NCBI GenBank assembly: GCA_017384185.1
Contig: JAFNUH010000070.1
Location: forward strand, 1 to 6,398
Length of the DNA stretch: 6,398 nucleotides
Direction of reading: 5' to 3'
Source: Alistipes sp.
Lineage (GTDB): Bacteria; Bacteroidota; Bacteroidia; Bacteroidales; Rikenellaceae
The translations under genes were made by a program, and so were the position numbers. This document shows, one piece after another, positions 1 through 5,748 of this stretch (positions are counted from its first letter, which is position 1; every line of letters starts with the position of its first letter). Below the pieces are notes generated by a model, which saw only the letters and a list, made by a program, of their open reading frames with translations, was not told the origin of the DNA and ran no database searches.

Positions 1-286
1 CCAGCTCCTGAAAGCAGACAGCATCTACATCAGCCTCACGGATAATCTCTGCCAACAACTTAACGTTATCCTGCTTTGTAAAATCGGCATTTGTAAATTT
101 TCGTATAGCACCCACATTGTAGGTCATAATACGAAATGAGCCATTGGCTTTTTTCGAAATAGGGTCTTTGAGAATCTCAGTCCCCTCGTGCATTGGGTCA
201 TCACTATTTGAGCCACTATCCTTACTGCACGAAGTGAAGAGTAGTGTAAGAGCAAGGATAGCGGCTAAAATATTAGGTTGTTTCAT
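1..286 (-). CDS. EEP-family hydrolase, predicted lipoprotein (N-terminal part, runs off window)
   Basis: Translating the minus strand from the ATG at 286-284 gives 95 residues before the window ends. The start MKQPNILAAI is followed by a hydrophobic stretch and a lipobox ending in LFTSC (Cys20), so the product is predicted to be a lipoprotein. The residues after the cysteine (SKDSGSNSDD) are charged and flexible and resemble the surface-export signals of Bacteroidetes lipoproteins. The EEP fold then begins: TYNVG with Asn57, and CFQEL with Glu94, which in this family belong to the metal and phosphate site. The catalytic His and Asp motifs lie outside the window. It is the third gene of a minus-strand run, 15 nt after the preceding EEP gene, and from residue 49 on it is closely similar to that gene, so it is a tandem duplicate. 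The substrate (nucleic acid, phospholipid or phosphoinositide) is unknown. Confidence 0.85.
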   Translation of the reverse strand, partial: MKQPNILAAILALTLLFTSCSKDSGSNSDDPMHEGTEILKDPISKKANGSFRIMTYNVGAIRKFTNADFTKQDNVKLLAEIIREADVDAVCFQEL

Positions 287-301
287 ATGATGATGTATAT
301 A

Positions 302-1138
302 TTAGGGCAGTTTTACATCAACATAGATTGGGAAGTGGTCCGAAGCCTTCCACATATCTCCCGCATTGGAGTATAGTATAGAATGTGCATTTACCACCTC
401 AGCGACAGGAGCTTTGTTTCTGAATTGCAGAACGAAGTCGATACAAACCATACGGTCTTGAACACTACGCTCTGATACTGTTGATAAAAGCGTCCAATGT
501 TTCTCAAACTCAAGCATCATCTCCGAGCCTGGCTGGGCATTCATATCGCCACCTAAAAATACAGGCTTATCAGAGTCGGCATATAGCTCAGTAATAGTTT
601 TATTTATCAACTCCACCTGGTCATTCTGGTTGTAGTTGAGGTGTGTTGAGGCAATAACATAATCCTCATACTCCATTACAGCCACAACTCGGTCCTCAGA
701 ACCCTCTCTTGTGGGAATCAGAATATCAAAACACTTGATAGGCTCATTCCTCGAAGCTACGCCCGAGCCGTATGTGCCACCACGATTAGGTATTGCGGGA
801 GCATAATTATATCTCCACTCTTTGCCCATCTGCTTAGACAAAACATCGAGCTGAAAATATTGGTTACGAGATGTGCAGCTATCCAACTCCTGAAAACATA
901 CTACGTCAGCCTCTGCCTCACGGATGATTTCAGCGATAAGTTTGACGTTGTCATCAGATGTAAACTCCTCATTCACAAACTTCTTTATCACGCCCACGTT
1001 GTAGCTCATAATGCGGAATGAACCCTCTGCCTTGGGTGCAATGGGCGACTTTGTCTGCGCCATAACATAATTACCACCCCAGCCGCACAACAGGGCTGAG
1101 ATGGTAATCATAATGCTTATTGAAATTACACGTTTCAT
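302..1138 (-). CDS. EEP-family hydrolase, secreted (Sec signal peptide)
   Basis: A 278-residue protein of the endonuclease/exonuclease/phosphatase superfamily (DNase I, sphingomyelinase and inositol-phosphatase relatives). Residues 1-27 form a signal peptide with probable cleavage after VMA; Cys18 is not in a convincing lipobox, so a type I signal is preferred. The motifs appear in the expected order: SYNVG with Asn47, FQELD with Glu84, NRGGTYGSG at 118-126, STHLNYN with His166 and Asn168, GGDMNAQP with Asp198 and Asn200, CIDFVL with Asp234, and SDHFPI with Asp267-His268. All catalytic positions are present, so it should be an active metal-dependent phosphoesterase in the periplasm or outside the cell. 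The start codon lies 7 nt after the upstream EEP gene. A GGAG at 1149-1152, inside the end of that gene, is a plausible ribosome site, suggesting translational coupling. Substrate not determinable. Confidence 0.9.
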   Translation of the reverse strand: MKRVISISIMITISALLCGWGGNYVMAQTKSPIAPKAEGSFRIMSYNVGVIKKFVNEEFTSDDNVKLIAEIIREAEADVVCFQELDSCTSRNQYFQLDVLSKQMGKEWRYNYAPAIPNRGGTYGSGVASRNEPIKCFDILIPTREGSEDRVVAVMEYEDYVIASTHLNYNQNDQVELINKTITELYADSDKPVFLGGDMNAQPGSEMMLEFEKHWTLLSTVSERSVQDRMVCIDFVLQFRNKAPVAEVVNAHSILYSNAGDMWKASDHFPIYVDVKLP

Positions 1139-1145
1139 AGTCGTA

Positions 1146-1907
1146 TTACTCCGTGATAACTACTTCGGCAACAATGGGAAGGTGGTCTGACTCCACGGGA
1201 GCGCTGATTACGGTGTGGCTCTTAACCTCTGCCTTAGCACCCTTGTCGGTAAAGAGGCAGATATAATCAATCTCAGCGTGGGGCTTATCAGCACGGATAG
1301 TAAAGCCATTGCCCTCAGTCTTCTTAAATACGTGGAAGTGCTCACCCATCAGGCGCATAGGCTCGCTATTGGGGCGGGCGTTGAAGTCGCCTGCAATCAT
1401 CACGGGCTTATCGAGCTTCGAGAGCTCATCAACAATAATACCGATAGATGTCACACGATCCTCCTCGTGCAATGAGAGGTGTGTACAGCAGTAATAATAC
1501 TCCTCCATCTCAACAATCAACAAAGCACGAGGCTCCGAGCGGCAAGGCAGGGGCACCTGACGATACGACAAAGGCTTCTGCTTGGTAAGCATACCGATAC
1601 CATACTTTCCACCACGATAATCGATTGTAGGAGCATATACAGCGTGCATTCCAGTGTGCTTTGCCAACTCCGACAACACATCCACACCAGGGTGACGTGT
1701 AGTCATACTATCAAGCTCCTGAACAGCCACAGCATCAGCATCTACTTCGCTGATAATCTTTGCGATACGCTCACAAGAGAACTCGCCGTCTAGACCTACA
1801 CAGTTATGTGTATTGTAACACAAAACTTTAGTTGAAATTTGTTTGGGTGCGCACGCTACAAATGCAAAGGCAAGAGCAGCGACAATAATTAGGGTAAATT
1901 TTTTCAT
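1146..1907 (-). CDS. EEP-family hydrolase, predicted lipoprotein
   Basis: A 253-residue EEP-superfamily protein and the first gene of the minus-strand run. Residues 1-19 are a lipoprotein signal ending in AFVAC (Cys19), so it is probably membrane anchored. Motifs: CYNTHN with Asn32, VQELD with Glu64, YRGGKYGIG at 97-105, CTHLSLH with His143, AGDFNARP with Asp174 and Asn176, EIDYIC with Asp214, and SDHLPI with Asp241-His242. One difference from the downstream copy is Ser145 where that copy has Asn168 in the HLN motif. The sequence is clearly more diverged than the other two copies are from each other, so this looks like an older paralogue. It is shorter than the second copy mainly because it lacks the linker after the signal peptide. 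Expected reaction: metal-dependent phosphodiester or phosphomonoester hydrolysis; substrate unknown. Confidence 0.9.
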   Translation of the reverse strand: MKKFTLIIVAALAFAFVACAPKQISTKVLCYNTHNCVGLDGEFSCERIAKIISEVDADAVAVQELDSMTTRHPGVDVLSELAKHTGMHAVYAPTIDYRGGKYGIGMLTKQKPLSYRQVPLPCRSEPRALLIVEMEEYYYCCTHLSLHEEDRVTSIGIIVDELSKLDKPVMIAGDFNARPNSEPMRLMGEHFHVFKKTEGNGFTIRADKPHAEIDYICLFTDKGAKAEVKSHTVISAPVESDHLPIVAEVVITE

Positions 1908-1998
1908 AATGTTTAAGGTTTTTGTTTGTGTAAATTTAATCTTTTTGCCGCAAAATACCTAATATATTAAATGCGAAATAAAAAAAGTAGCAAAATTA

Positions 1999-2031
1999 TT
2001 TGGAGAAACGACGGAATTGTTTATATCTTTG
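1999..2031 (+). promoter_or_regulatory. Bacteroidetes-type promoter for the SPFH gene unit
   Basis: TTTG at 1999-2002 and TATCTTTG at 2024-2031 match the Bacteroidetes -33 (TTTG) and -7 (TAnnTTTG) boxes, with a 21-nt spacer, within the usual range. Transcription would start near 2035-2040, leaving a leader of about 45-50 nt before the ATG at 2086. The leader is A-rich with no clear Shine-Dalgarno sequence, which is normal in this phylum. The start site is predicted, not shown. Confidence 0.75.
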
Positions 2032-2049
2032 TAATATCAAAATGATATC
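2023..2049 (+). promoter_or_regulatory. Possible operator: three ATATC repeats at 11-nt spacing, including an inverted repeat
   Basis: ATATC occurs at 2023-2027, 2034-2038 and 2045-2049, exactly 11 nt apart, so the copies lie on one face of the helix. The last two also belong to an inverted repeat, ATATCA-AAA-TGATAT (2034-2048). The array overlaps the -7 box and the predicted start site, where a repressor would act. The region is AT-rich, so chance is a real alternative. Binding by the Arc-like protein encoded downstream is speculation. Confidence 0.35.
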
Positions 2050-2085
2050 ACAGAACCTTATACTATTAACTAAAACAATTATCTT

Positions 2086-3036
2086 ATGAAAAACAAAAAT
2101 TTTGAGTACACAGGTTGGAAAATCAATGGTTTTGTAGCATTGATTCTTATTTTGGCGGCAATCGCTGGCGCTATCTTTATGATTATCAAGGGTGCTGAGG
2201 CAGAGAGTGCTGCGTGGGGGCTTCCTTTGATTTTCGGCGGTGCTTTTGTGCTGTTGATTGCAATACTCTCGTGCAAAGGCTTTATGCTCCTGGAGCCTAA
2301 CGAGGCTCGTGTTTTGACCTTCTTTGGTGAGTACCGTGGCTCGTTCTACAACACAGGTTTCTGGTGGGTTAATTTCTTGATGTCGGCAAAGAATATCTCG
2401 CTTCGTGCCCGCAACCTCAACGCCGAGCCTATCAAGGTAAATGACAAGACGGGTAACCCTATTATGATTGGTTTGGTGCTGGTATGGCGTCTGAAGCGTG
2501 ACGAGATTTACCGTTCGGTATTCGACATTGACGCCACAGCAGACAACTCTGGCATTGTAACACAGGGTAGCCGTATGAAGATGCTGGAGAACTTCGTAGC
2601 TGTTCAGAGCGATGCTGCACTGCGCCAGGTGGCAGGTTGCTACGCCTACGATGATAACACCTCGGGTGGCGATGTAGTTACACTGCGTAGTAGTAGTGAC
2701 GAGATTAACAACCTTCTGGAGGAGCGCCTTTCTGAGCGTTTGGCAATTGCAGGTATCGAGGTTGTCGAGGCTCGCATCAACTACTTGGCATATGCTCCCG
2801 AGATTGCTGCCGTGATGTTGCGCCGTCAGCAGGCTGATGCTATCATTTCGGCACGTGAGAAGATTGTCGAGGGTGCTGTTTCTATGGTTAAGATGGCTAT
2901 CGACCGCTTGGACGACGATGGTATTGTGGAGCTCGACGAGGAGCGTAAGGCAGCTATGGTTACCAACCTATTGGTAGTATTGTGCGCCGACGAGCCTGCA
3001 CAGCCCGTAGTAAACTCAGGAACATTGCACCATTAA
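2086..3036 (+). CDS. SPFH/Band 7 domain membrane protein
   Basis: A 316-residue protein with two N-terminal membrane segments (about 15-35 and 43-63) followed by an SPFH (stomatin/prohibitin/flotillin) domain. The domain opens at KGFMLLEPNEARVLTFFGEY (64-83), the usual start in bacterial members, and continues through a conserved strand region around KTGNPIMIGLVLVWRLKR (121-138). The later part (about 205-265) is helical and charged, with EERLSERLAIAGIEV and LRRQQADAIISAREKI, as in the oligomerising half of SPFH proteins. These proteins form large membrane-bound assemblies that organise membrane regions or control proteases; the specific role here is unknown. No NfeD-like partner or protease gene is adjacent. 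Instead an Arc-like protein follows after 9 nt. The start is the first ATG after the promoter, directly before the hydrophobic N terminus. Codons are rich in CGT, GAG and GGT, suggesting good expression. Confidence 0.92.
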   Translation: MKNKNFEYTGWKINGFVALILILAAIAGAIFMIIKGAEAESAAWGLPLIFGGAFVLLIAILSCKGFMLLEPNEARVLTFFGEYRGSFYNTGFWWVNFLMSAKNISLRARNLNAEPIKVNDKTGNPIMIGLVLVWRLKRDEIYRSVFDIDATADNSGIVTQGSRMKMLENFVAVQSDAALRQVAGCYAYDDNTSGGDVVTLRSSSDEINNLLEERLSERLAIAGIEVVEARINYLAYAPEIAAVMLRRQQADAIISAREKIVEGAVSMVKMAIDRLDDDGIVELDEERKAAMVTNLLVVLCADEPAQPVVNSGTLHH

Positions 3037-3047
3037 AATTGCACGAT
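3024..3047 (+). repeat. Short direct repeat ATTGCAC(C/G)AT around the SPFH/Arc-like junction
   Basis: ATTGCACCAT at 3024-3033 and ATTGCACGAT at 3038-3047 differ at one base and start 14 nt apart. The first copy encodes the last residues of the SPFH protein; the second covers the intergenic gap and the start codon of the Arc-like gene. It may be a small duplication that arose when the junction formed, or a binding or translational control site. No function is shown. Confidence 0.4.
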
Positions 3048-3255
3048 GGCAAAGAAAGCGGAAAATAAGAGTTTCGTATTGCGAGTTGATGCTGCGACGA
3101 TGGATGCCCTCGAGCGGTGGGCAGATGATGAGTTTCGCAGTATTAACGGACAATTACAGTGGATTATAGCCGATGCTTTGCGTCGTAGCGGTCGCCTGAA
3201 AAAGAGCAAGAAGACAACAGTCGAGAGTAACAATAGTGAGAAAGAGAGCGTATGA
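3046..3255 (+). CDS. Arc-like ribbon-helix-helix DNA-binding protein
   Basis: A 69-residue basic protein. Residues 10-50 align without gaps to the core of the phage P22 Arc repressor as I remember it: FVLRV as the DNA-contacting strand, a first helix at about 16-29, and FRSINGQLQWIIADALRRSGR-type residues at 30-50 corresponding to GRSVNSEI...KKEGR in Arc. Of the Arc base-contact side chains (Gln9, Asn11, Arg13) only Arg13 is kept; the others are Ser9 and Val11, so DNA specificity should differ or be weak. The tail (51-69) is Lys/Ser/Glu-rich and probably disordered. It lies 9 nt after the SPFH gene and is surely co-transcribed. No toxin-like gene is adjacent, so an antitoxin role is not supported. 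It may regulate the operon, or link the SPFH assembly to DNA (inference). Confidence 0.88.
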   Translation: MAKKAENKSFVLRVDAATMDALERWADDEFRSINGQLQWIIADALRRSGRLKKSKKTTVESNNSEKESV

Positions 3256-3320
3256 TGTGTAGCGTTATTGTATTTTTCACAACGCTTGCGATGTGGATAT
3301 GCAACCTTATAAAATTATAG
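3252..3320 (+). CDS. Possible 22-residue hydrophobic membrane peptide
   Basis: An ATG at 3252 overlaps the TGA of the Arc-like gene (ATGA), and the frame stays open for 22 codons to a TAG at 3318-3320. The predicted peptide MMCSVIVFFTTLAMWICNLI-KL is one hydrophobic stretch long enough to cross a membrane, ending in a Lys. It fills almost all of the 69-nt gap before the next gene, leaving 4 nt. The stop-start overlap is typical of translational coupling and the composition fits a small membrane protein, but so short an open frame can occur by chance and no homologue could be checked. A second in-frame ATG at 3255 is an equally possible start. Confidence 0.45.
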   Translation: MMCSVIVFFTTLAMWICNLIKL

Positions 3321-3324
3321 CCGT

Positions 3325-3753
3325 ATGGAGGAGTTTAACAAGAAGTGGTTTCAAGTTGTGTGGGCGTGTCTGTTGCTCGCTTCGGTTACAATAAACTATA
3401 TCCAACGTATGTCGGATGCCCTGTGGGCACATAGCGAAGCTGTTCGGGTGCTCGACACAGTGCTGGATTGTATAATTCTGCCAATGACCGTAGTTCTTTT
3501 CATTTGGTATTGCATAGGTCTTTGGCGTACGAGCGATAGACTTTTTTGGCGTACGTGTCGCCGTTGGGGTGCAGGTTTGGCTGTAGGTGTAGTTTGCGCA
3601 GTGGCACTTGTGTTGCTGGTACGTTATGCAAAGGGCGACAACACAACCATTAACGATGGTGAAAGAGTCCTAATAGTGAGTGCATTTGCCGCAGGAGGAC
3701 TTATATATGGCATCGCTCGCCATAAGTTCAAGCATTGGCGCAAGGAGGAGTAA
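3325..3753 (+). CDS. Small membrane protein of unknown function, four predicted helices
   Basis: I do not recognise this 142-residue protein. It has four hydrophobic segments (about 8-26, 46-66, 82-100 and 114-131), a basic stretch between the second and third (LWRTSDRLFWRTCRRW, 67-82), and a charged C terminus (RHKFKHWRKEE). Both ends are probably cytoplasmic. The arrangement of two helices, an RRW-containing basic loop and two more helices is like that of the two paralogous membrane proteins encoded at 4055-4984, but sequence identity is too weak to call them homologues. It follows the SPFH and Arc-like genes in the same direction and ahead of a shared terminator, so it is probably part of that operon. 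The ATG lacks a Shine-Dalgarno sequence. Confidence 0.75.
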   Translation: MEEFNKKWFQVVWACLLLASVTINYIQRMSDALWAHSEAVRVLDTVLDCIILPMTVVLFIWYCIGLWRTSDRLFWRTCRRWGAGLAVGVVCAVALVLLVRYAKGDNTTINDGERVLIVSAFAAGGLIYGIARHKFKHWRKEE

Positions 3754-3772
3754 TATTAATAAAATTACATAG

Positions 3773-3958
3773 ATGACAACAAAGACTAAAATATTTTTTG
3801 TCTGGATTGGGTATCTATTTTGGCTACTCTATCTGATAATTATGGTGGCGGCGAGTATCAAGGCAGGAGATAACCTCAACATTTTGTTTGCAGCAATAAC
3901 ATTTGTCTGCGGCGTAGGAGTTCTTGCAATAGCACATCGAAACCTGCTGAAAAAGTAA
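3773..3958 (+). CDS. Small two-helix membrane protein of unknown function
   Basis: A 61-residue protein with two membrane segments (about 7-28, rich in Trp, Tyr and Phe, and 36-54) joined by a short polar turn SIKAGDNLN, and a basic end (HRNLLKK). By the positive-inside rule both ends are cytoplasmic. It begins 19 nt after the preceding membrane protein and its stop lies just before a strong terminator, so it is the last gene of the SPFH unit. No family recognised. Against a chance open frame are the coherent hydrophobic pattern, its position in the operon, and the terminator directly after it. Confidence 0.65.
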   Translation: MTTKTKIFFVWIGYLFWLLYLIIMVAASIKAGDNLNILFAAITFVCGVGVLAIAHRNLLKK

Positions 3959-3963
3959 TATCG

Positions 3964-4007
3964 AAACCGCCTACTCGGATAATTTTTATTCGTTAGGCGG
4001 TTTTTTT
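3964..4007 (+). terminator. Rho-independent terminator after the SPFH unit
   Basis: AAACCGCCTA (3964-3973) pairs perfectly with TAGGCGGTTT (3994-4003). An inner stem of about 7 bp (CGGATAA with TTATTCG-type bases, one G-T pair) closes the loop. A run of seven T follows at 4001-4007. This is a strong intrinsic terminator 6 nt after the 61-residue protein, separating the SPFH unit from the membrane-protein and sirtuin unit. Confidence 0.9.
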
Positions 4008-4054
4008 ATAAATTATTTTGTAACTTTAAGGTGAATATTAAAAATTTACCTTCT

Positions 4055-4492
4055 ATGACAAACTACAATCCCCAAGAACGTCATCCTCAAGTAAGACTTC
4101 GTAATCGCATTTTGGCAGCAGCTATCTTGTTGCTGGCAGTAGTTAATGGTGTGGCAGGTTATTTCGACCTGCACGATACCACAACCATCCTTGTTTTGAA
4201 TTTAACAGGTGTCGCACTCTTCGTTTTAGCCATAGGGTTGGAATTTAGACGTATGATTCCACGTAAGCGTTGGCGTGCGCTCTCATTTCTAATGCCATCG
4301 CTGGGTGTTATTATGCTATTCTGCGGTCGTGTGGTCGATAGTCAAGGATATGATAATGCCACCACGATATTACTCTCTTTGGGTTGTGTAGTTATATTCT
4401 ATGGTGTTATTTGTATTATGAAGTGGCGACATTATAGCCTGGCTCGCAAAGCTGAATTGCAGAAGAGCCGCCATCGTGAAGCCGAGAAATAA
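4055..4492 (+). CDS. Four-helix membrane protein of unknown function (paralogue 1)
   Basis: A 145-residue protein from the ATG at 4055 (MTNYNPQERH). An in-frame GTG at 4031 would add eight residues, but it lies very close to the terminator and ATG is the more usual start. Four hydrophobic segments at about 18-36, 43-62, 75-92 and 102-122 are separated by a basic loop (FRRMIPRKRWRAL, 64-76) and followed by a highly charged tail (LARKAELQKSRHREAEK). It is a paralogue of the next gene: the IPRKRWRALSF region with its following helix ending FC, and the last helix with its basic tail, correspond in both. Family and function not recognised. It starts the unit after the terminator and is followed by its paralogue after 15 nt. 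Confidence 0.75.
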   Translation: MTNYNPQERHPQVRLRNRILAAAILLLAVVNGVAGYFDLHDTTTILVLNLTGVALFVLAIGLEFRRMIPRKRWRALSFLMPSLGVIMLFCGRVVDSQGYDNATTILLSLGCVVIFYGVICIMKWRHYSLARKAELQKSRHREAEK

Positions 4493-4507
4493 TTTAAGCA
4501 TAATGGT

Positions 4508-4984
4508 ATGGGATTTAGATTAATTAGAATAGGTAATAAAAGTGTGGGAGAGATAAAGGCGCTCTCGTTTCGTCGGTCGCTAAAAAATTCGGCTGTTATA
4601 ATATATGTCATAGCGCTATTTGCAGCAATTATATCACCAAAGTTATTGGGATATGATATTCCCAAATGGGCGGGTGCTGTGGTTTCTATATTAGTTTCAC
4701 TGCTTACTGTAGTAATTGACAAACAACTACCCTCTCGCCGTTGGAAGAATCTTGGCATCCTGCTTGGAATAATGGGTACAGTATTTATCTTTTTCTGCAC
4801 AAGAAGAGTTATGCTGGGTGTCACATTGCAGGAGCCAGACATCTGGATTTTGGGAGCATTGATACTCCTCAGCTATGGATATAGTATATACTGTCTATGG
4901 CGATGGATGCGTAATATTATGTGGTATAAAGATTTGATTCTTCAACGAGAATTAAGGGCTCGACGCAGAAGAAGAACATATTAG
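4508..4984 (+). CDS. Four-helix membrane protein of unknown function (paralogue 2)
   Basis: A 158-residue protein with a basic N terminus (about 25 residues, SFRRSLKNS), four hydrophobic segments (about 27-45, 53-71, 81-97 and 111-131) and a strongly basic C terminus (RELRARRRRRTY). LPSRRWKNLGILLGIMGTVF (74-93) corresponds to IPRKRWRALSFLMPSLGVIM in the preceding protein, and both helices end in FFC or LFC, so the two genes arose by tandem duplication and then diverged widely. Function unknown. It lies 15 nt after its paralogue and only 3 nt before the sirtuin gene, which argues for one transcript carrying all three. Codon use is less biased than in the SPFH gene, suggesting lower expression. 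An ATG at 4503 is out of frame and was not used. Confidence 0.78.
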   Translation: MGFRLIRIGNKSVGEIKALSFRRSLKNSAVIIYVIALFAAIISPKLLGYDIPKWAGAVVSILVSLLTVVIDKQLPSRRWKNLGILLGIMGTVFIFFCTRRVMLGVTLQEPDIWILGALILLSYGYSIYCLWRWMRNIMWYKDLILQRELRARRRRRTY

Positions 4985-4987
4985 CGT

Positions 4988-5680
4988 ATGACAAAGATTG
5001 TAGTATTTACAGGTGCAGGCGTGAGTGCCGACAGTGGTCTCTCGACCTTTCGTGATGCCGATGGTTTGTGGGCAAATTATCGCATAGAGGATGTATGCAC
5101 GCCCGAAGCATTGAAACGCAACCGTCCGTTAGTCGTAGAGTTTTACAACAAACGCCGCAAGGAGTTACTCTCAACAAAGCCCAATCCGGCGCACTACGCA
5201 ATTGCCGAGTTGGAAAAATATTTCGATGTGCAGGTTGTAACGCAAAATGTTGACGACCTACACGAGCGTGCCGGCTCAACCCGCATAATACACCTCCACG
5301 GTGAGTTGATGAAGCTCCGCAGTGAGCGTAACGACAATATCATCGTACCCATCGAGGGTTGGGAGCAGTTGCTCGATGCACGTGCCGAAGATGGAGCGCT
5401 ATTGCGCCCCCACATCGTATTTTTTGGCGAGTCTGTGCCGATGTTTGACGCTGCCACAAAGATTGCAGCCGAGGCTGATATGATGATTGTTGTGGGCACA
5501 TCACTTGCCGTATATCCTGCGGCGATGCTGGTGCGTTACGCCAAACCGGGAGTACCAATCTATGTCGTTGACCCAGGAAATCCCGACACATCGATGATTC
5601 GCAACCCTCTTACGCACATCAAGGCTCGAGCCGCCGAGGGAATGCCTCAATTAGCAGAGGAGCTTATAGAAAAACGATAG
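4988..5680 (+). CDS. cobB: NAD-dependent protein deacylase (sirtuin, Sir2/CobB family), zinc-site cysteines absent
   Basis: A 230-residue sirtuin that removes acyl groups from protein lysines using NAD. Visible motifs: GAGVSADSG (9-17) and FRDADGLW (21-28) for NAD binding, TQNVDDLHERAG (85-96) with Asn87 and Asp89, HLHGE with catalytic His104, RPHIVFFGE (140-148), and GTSLAVYPAA (170-179). FYNKRR contains Tyr53 and Arg56, which match the Tyr/Arg pair that class III sirtuins such as E. coli CobB and human SIRT5 use to bind succinyl and malonyl groups, so desuccinylase activity is likely. The four zinc cysteines of typical sirtuins are missing: the segment 105-140 has none, and Cys37 is the only cysteine in the protein. 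The length is otherwise normal and the active site intact, so this is not decay. It starts 3 nt after the upstream membrane-protein gene and is probably translationally coupled to it. Confidence 0.93.
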   Translation: MTKIVVFTGAGVSADSGLSTFRDADGLWANYRIEDVCTPEALKRNRPLVVEFYNKRRKELLSTKPNPAHYAIAELEKYFDVQVVTQNVDDLHERAGSTRIIHLHGELMKLRSERNDNIIVPIEGWEQLLDARAEDGALLRPHIVFFGESVPMFDAATKIAAEADMMIVVGTSLAVYPAAMLVRYAKPGVPIYVVDPGNPDTSMIRNPLTHIKARAAEGMPQLAEELIEKR

Positions 5681-5698
5681 CCATACCTTATTACATAA

Positions 5699-5732
5699 AA
5701 AAGTCCCGTCTGCCGAAACAGACGGGACTTTT
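5699..5732. terminator. Bidirectional terminator between the sirtuin and peptide transporter genes
   Basis: AAAAGTCCCGTCTG (5699-5712) and CAGACGGGACTTTT (5719-5732) form a perfect 14-bp stem with a 6-nt loop (CCGAAA). Six A on the left (5697-5702) and four T on the right give U-tracts on both strands, stronger on the minus strand. It lies between two convergent genes and should end both. Confidence 0.92.
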
Positions 5733-5748
5733 ACTTATATGGTTTCGA

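Noticed and set aside
1215..1793. Plus-strand open frames opposite the first EEP gene.
   Set aside because: They are antisense to a gene with all family motifs and show no coherent protein features.
1951..1957. TATTTTG on the minus strand as the -7 box of the EEP gene run.
   Set aside because: It is one base short of TAnnTTTG and no TTTG lies at the expected distance upstream. The EEP promoter probably lies in 1908-2020 but cannot be placed.
3046..3753. Toxin-antitoxin system made of the Arc-like protein and the following membrane protein.
   Set aside because: The membrane protein is large for a type II toxin and has no toxin-like features, and the Arc-like gene is tied to the SPFH gene upstream. 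The 22-residue peptide resembles small hydrophobic toxins in size only.
4031..4054. GTG at 4031 as the start of the first paralogous membrane protein.
   Set aside because: It is in frame and adds eight residues, but GTG starts are rare here, it would leave almost no leader after the terminator, and the ATG at 4055 gives a normal basic N terminus.
4432..4842. Minus-strand open frame of 136 codons across the two membrane-protein genes.
   Set aside because: It spans the junction of two plus-strand genes that show consistent membrane topology and paralogy; the antisense product has low-complexity polar sequence without a recognisable domain.
5007..5591. Open frames in other phases inside the sirtuin gene.
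   Set aside because: They are shadows of a gene with complete sirtuin motifs.
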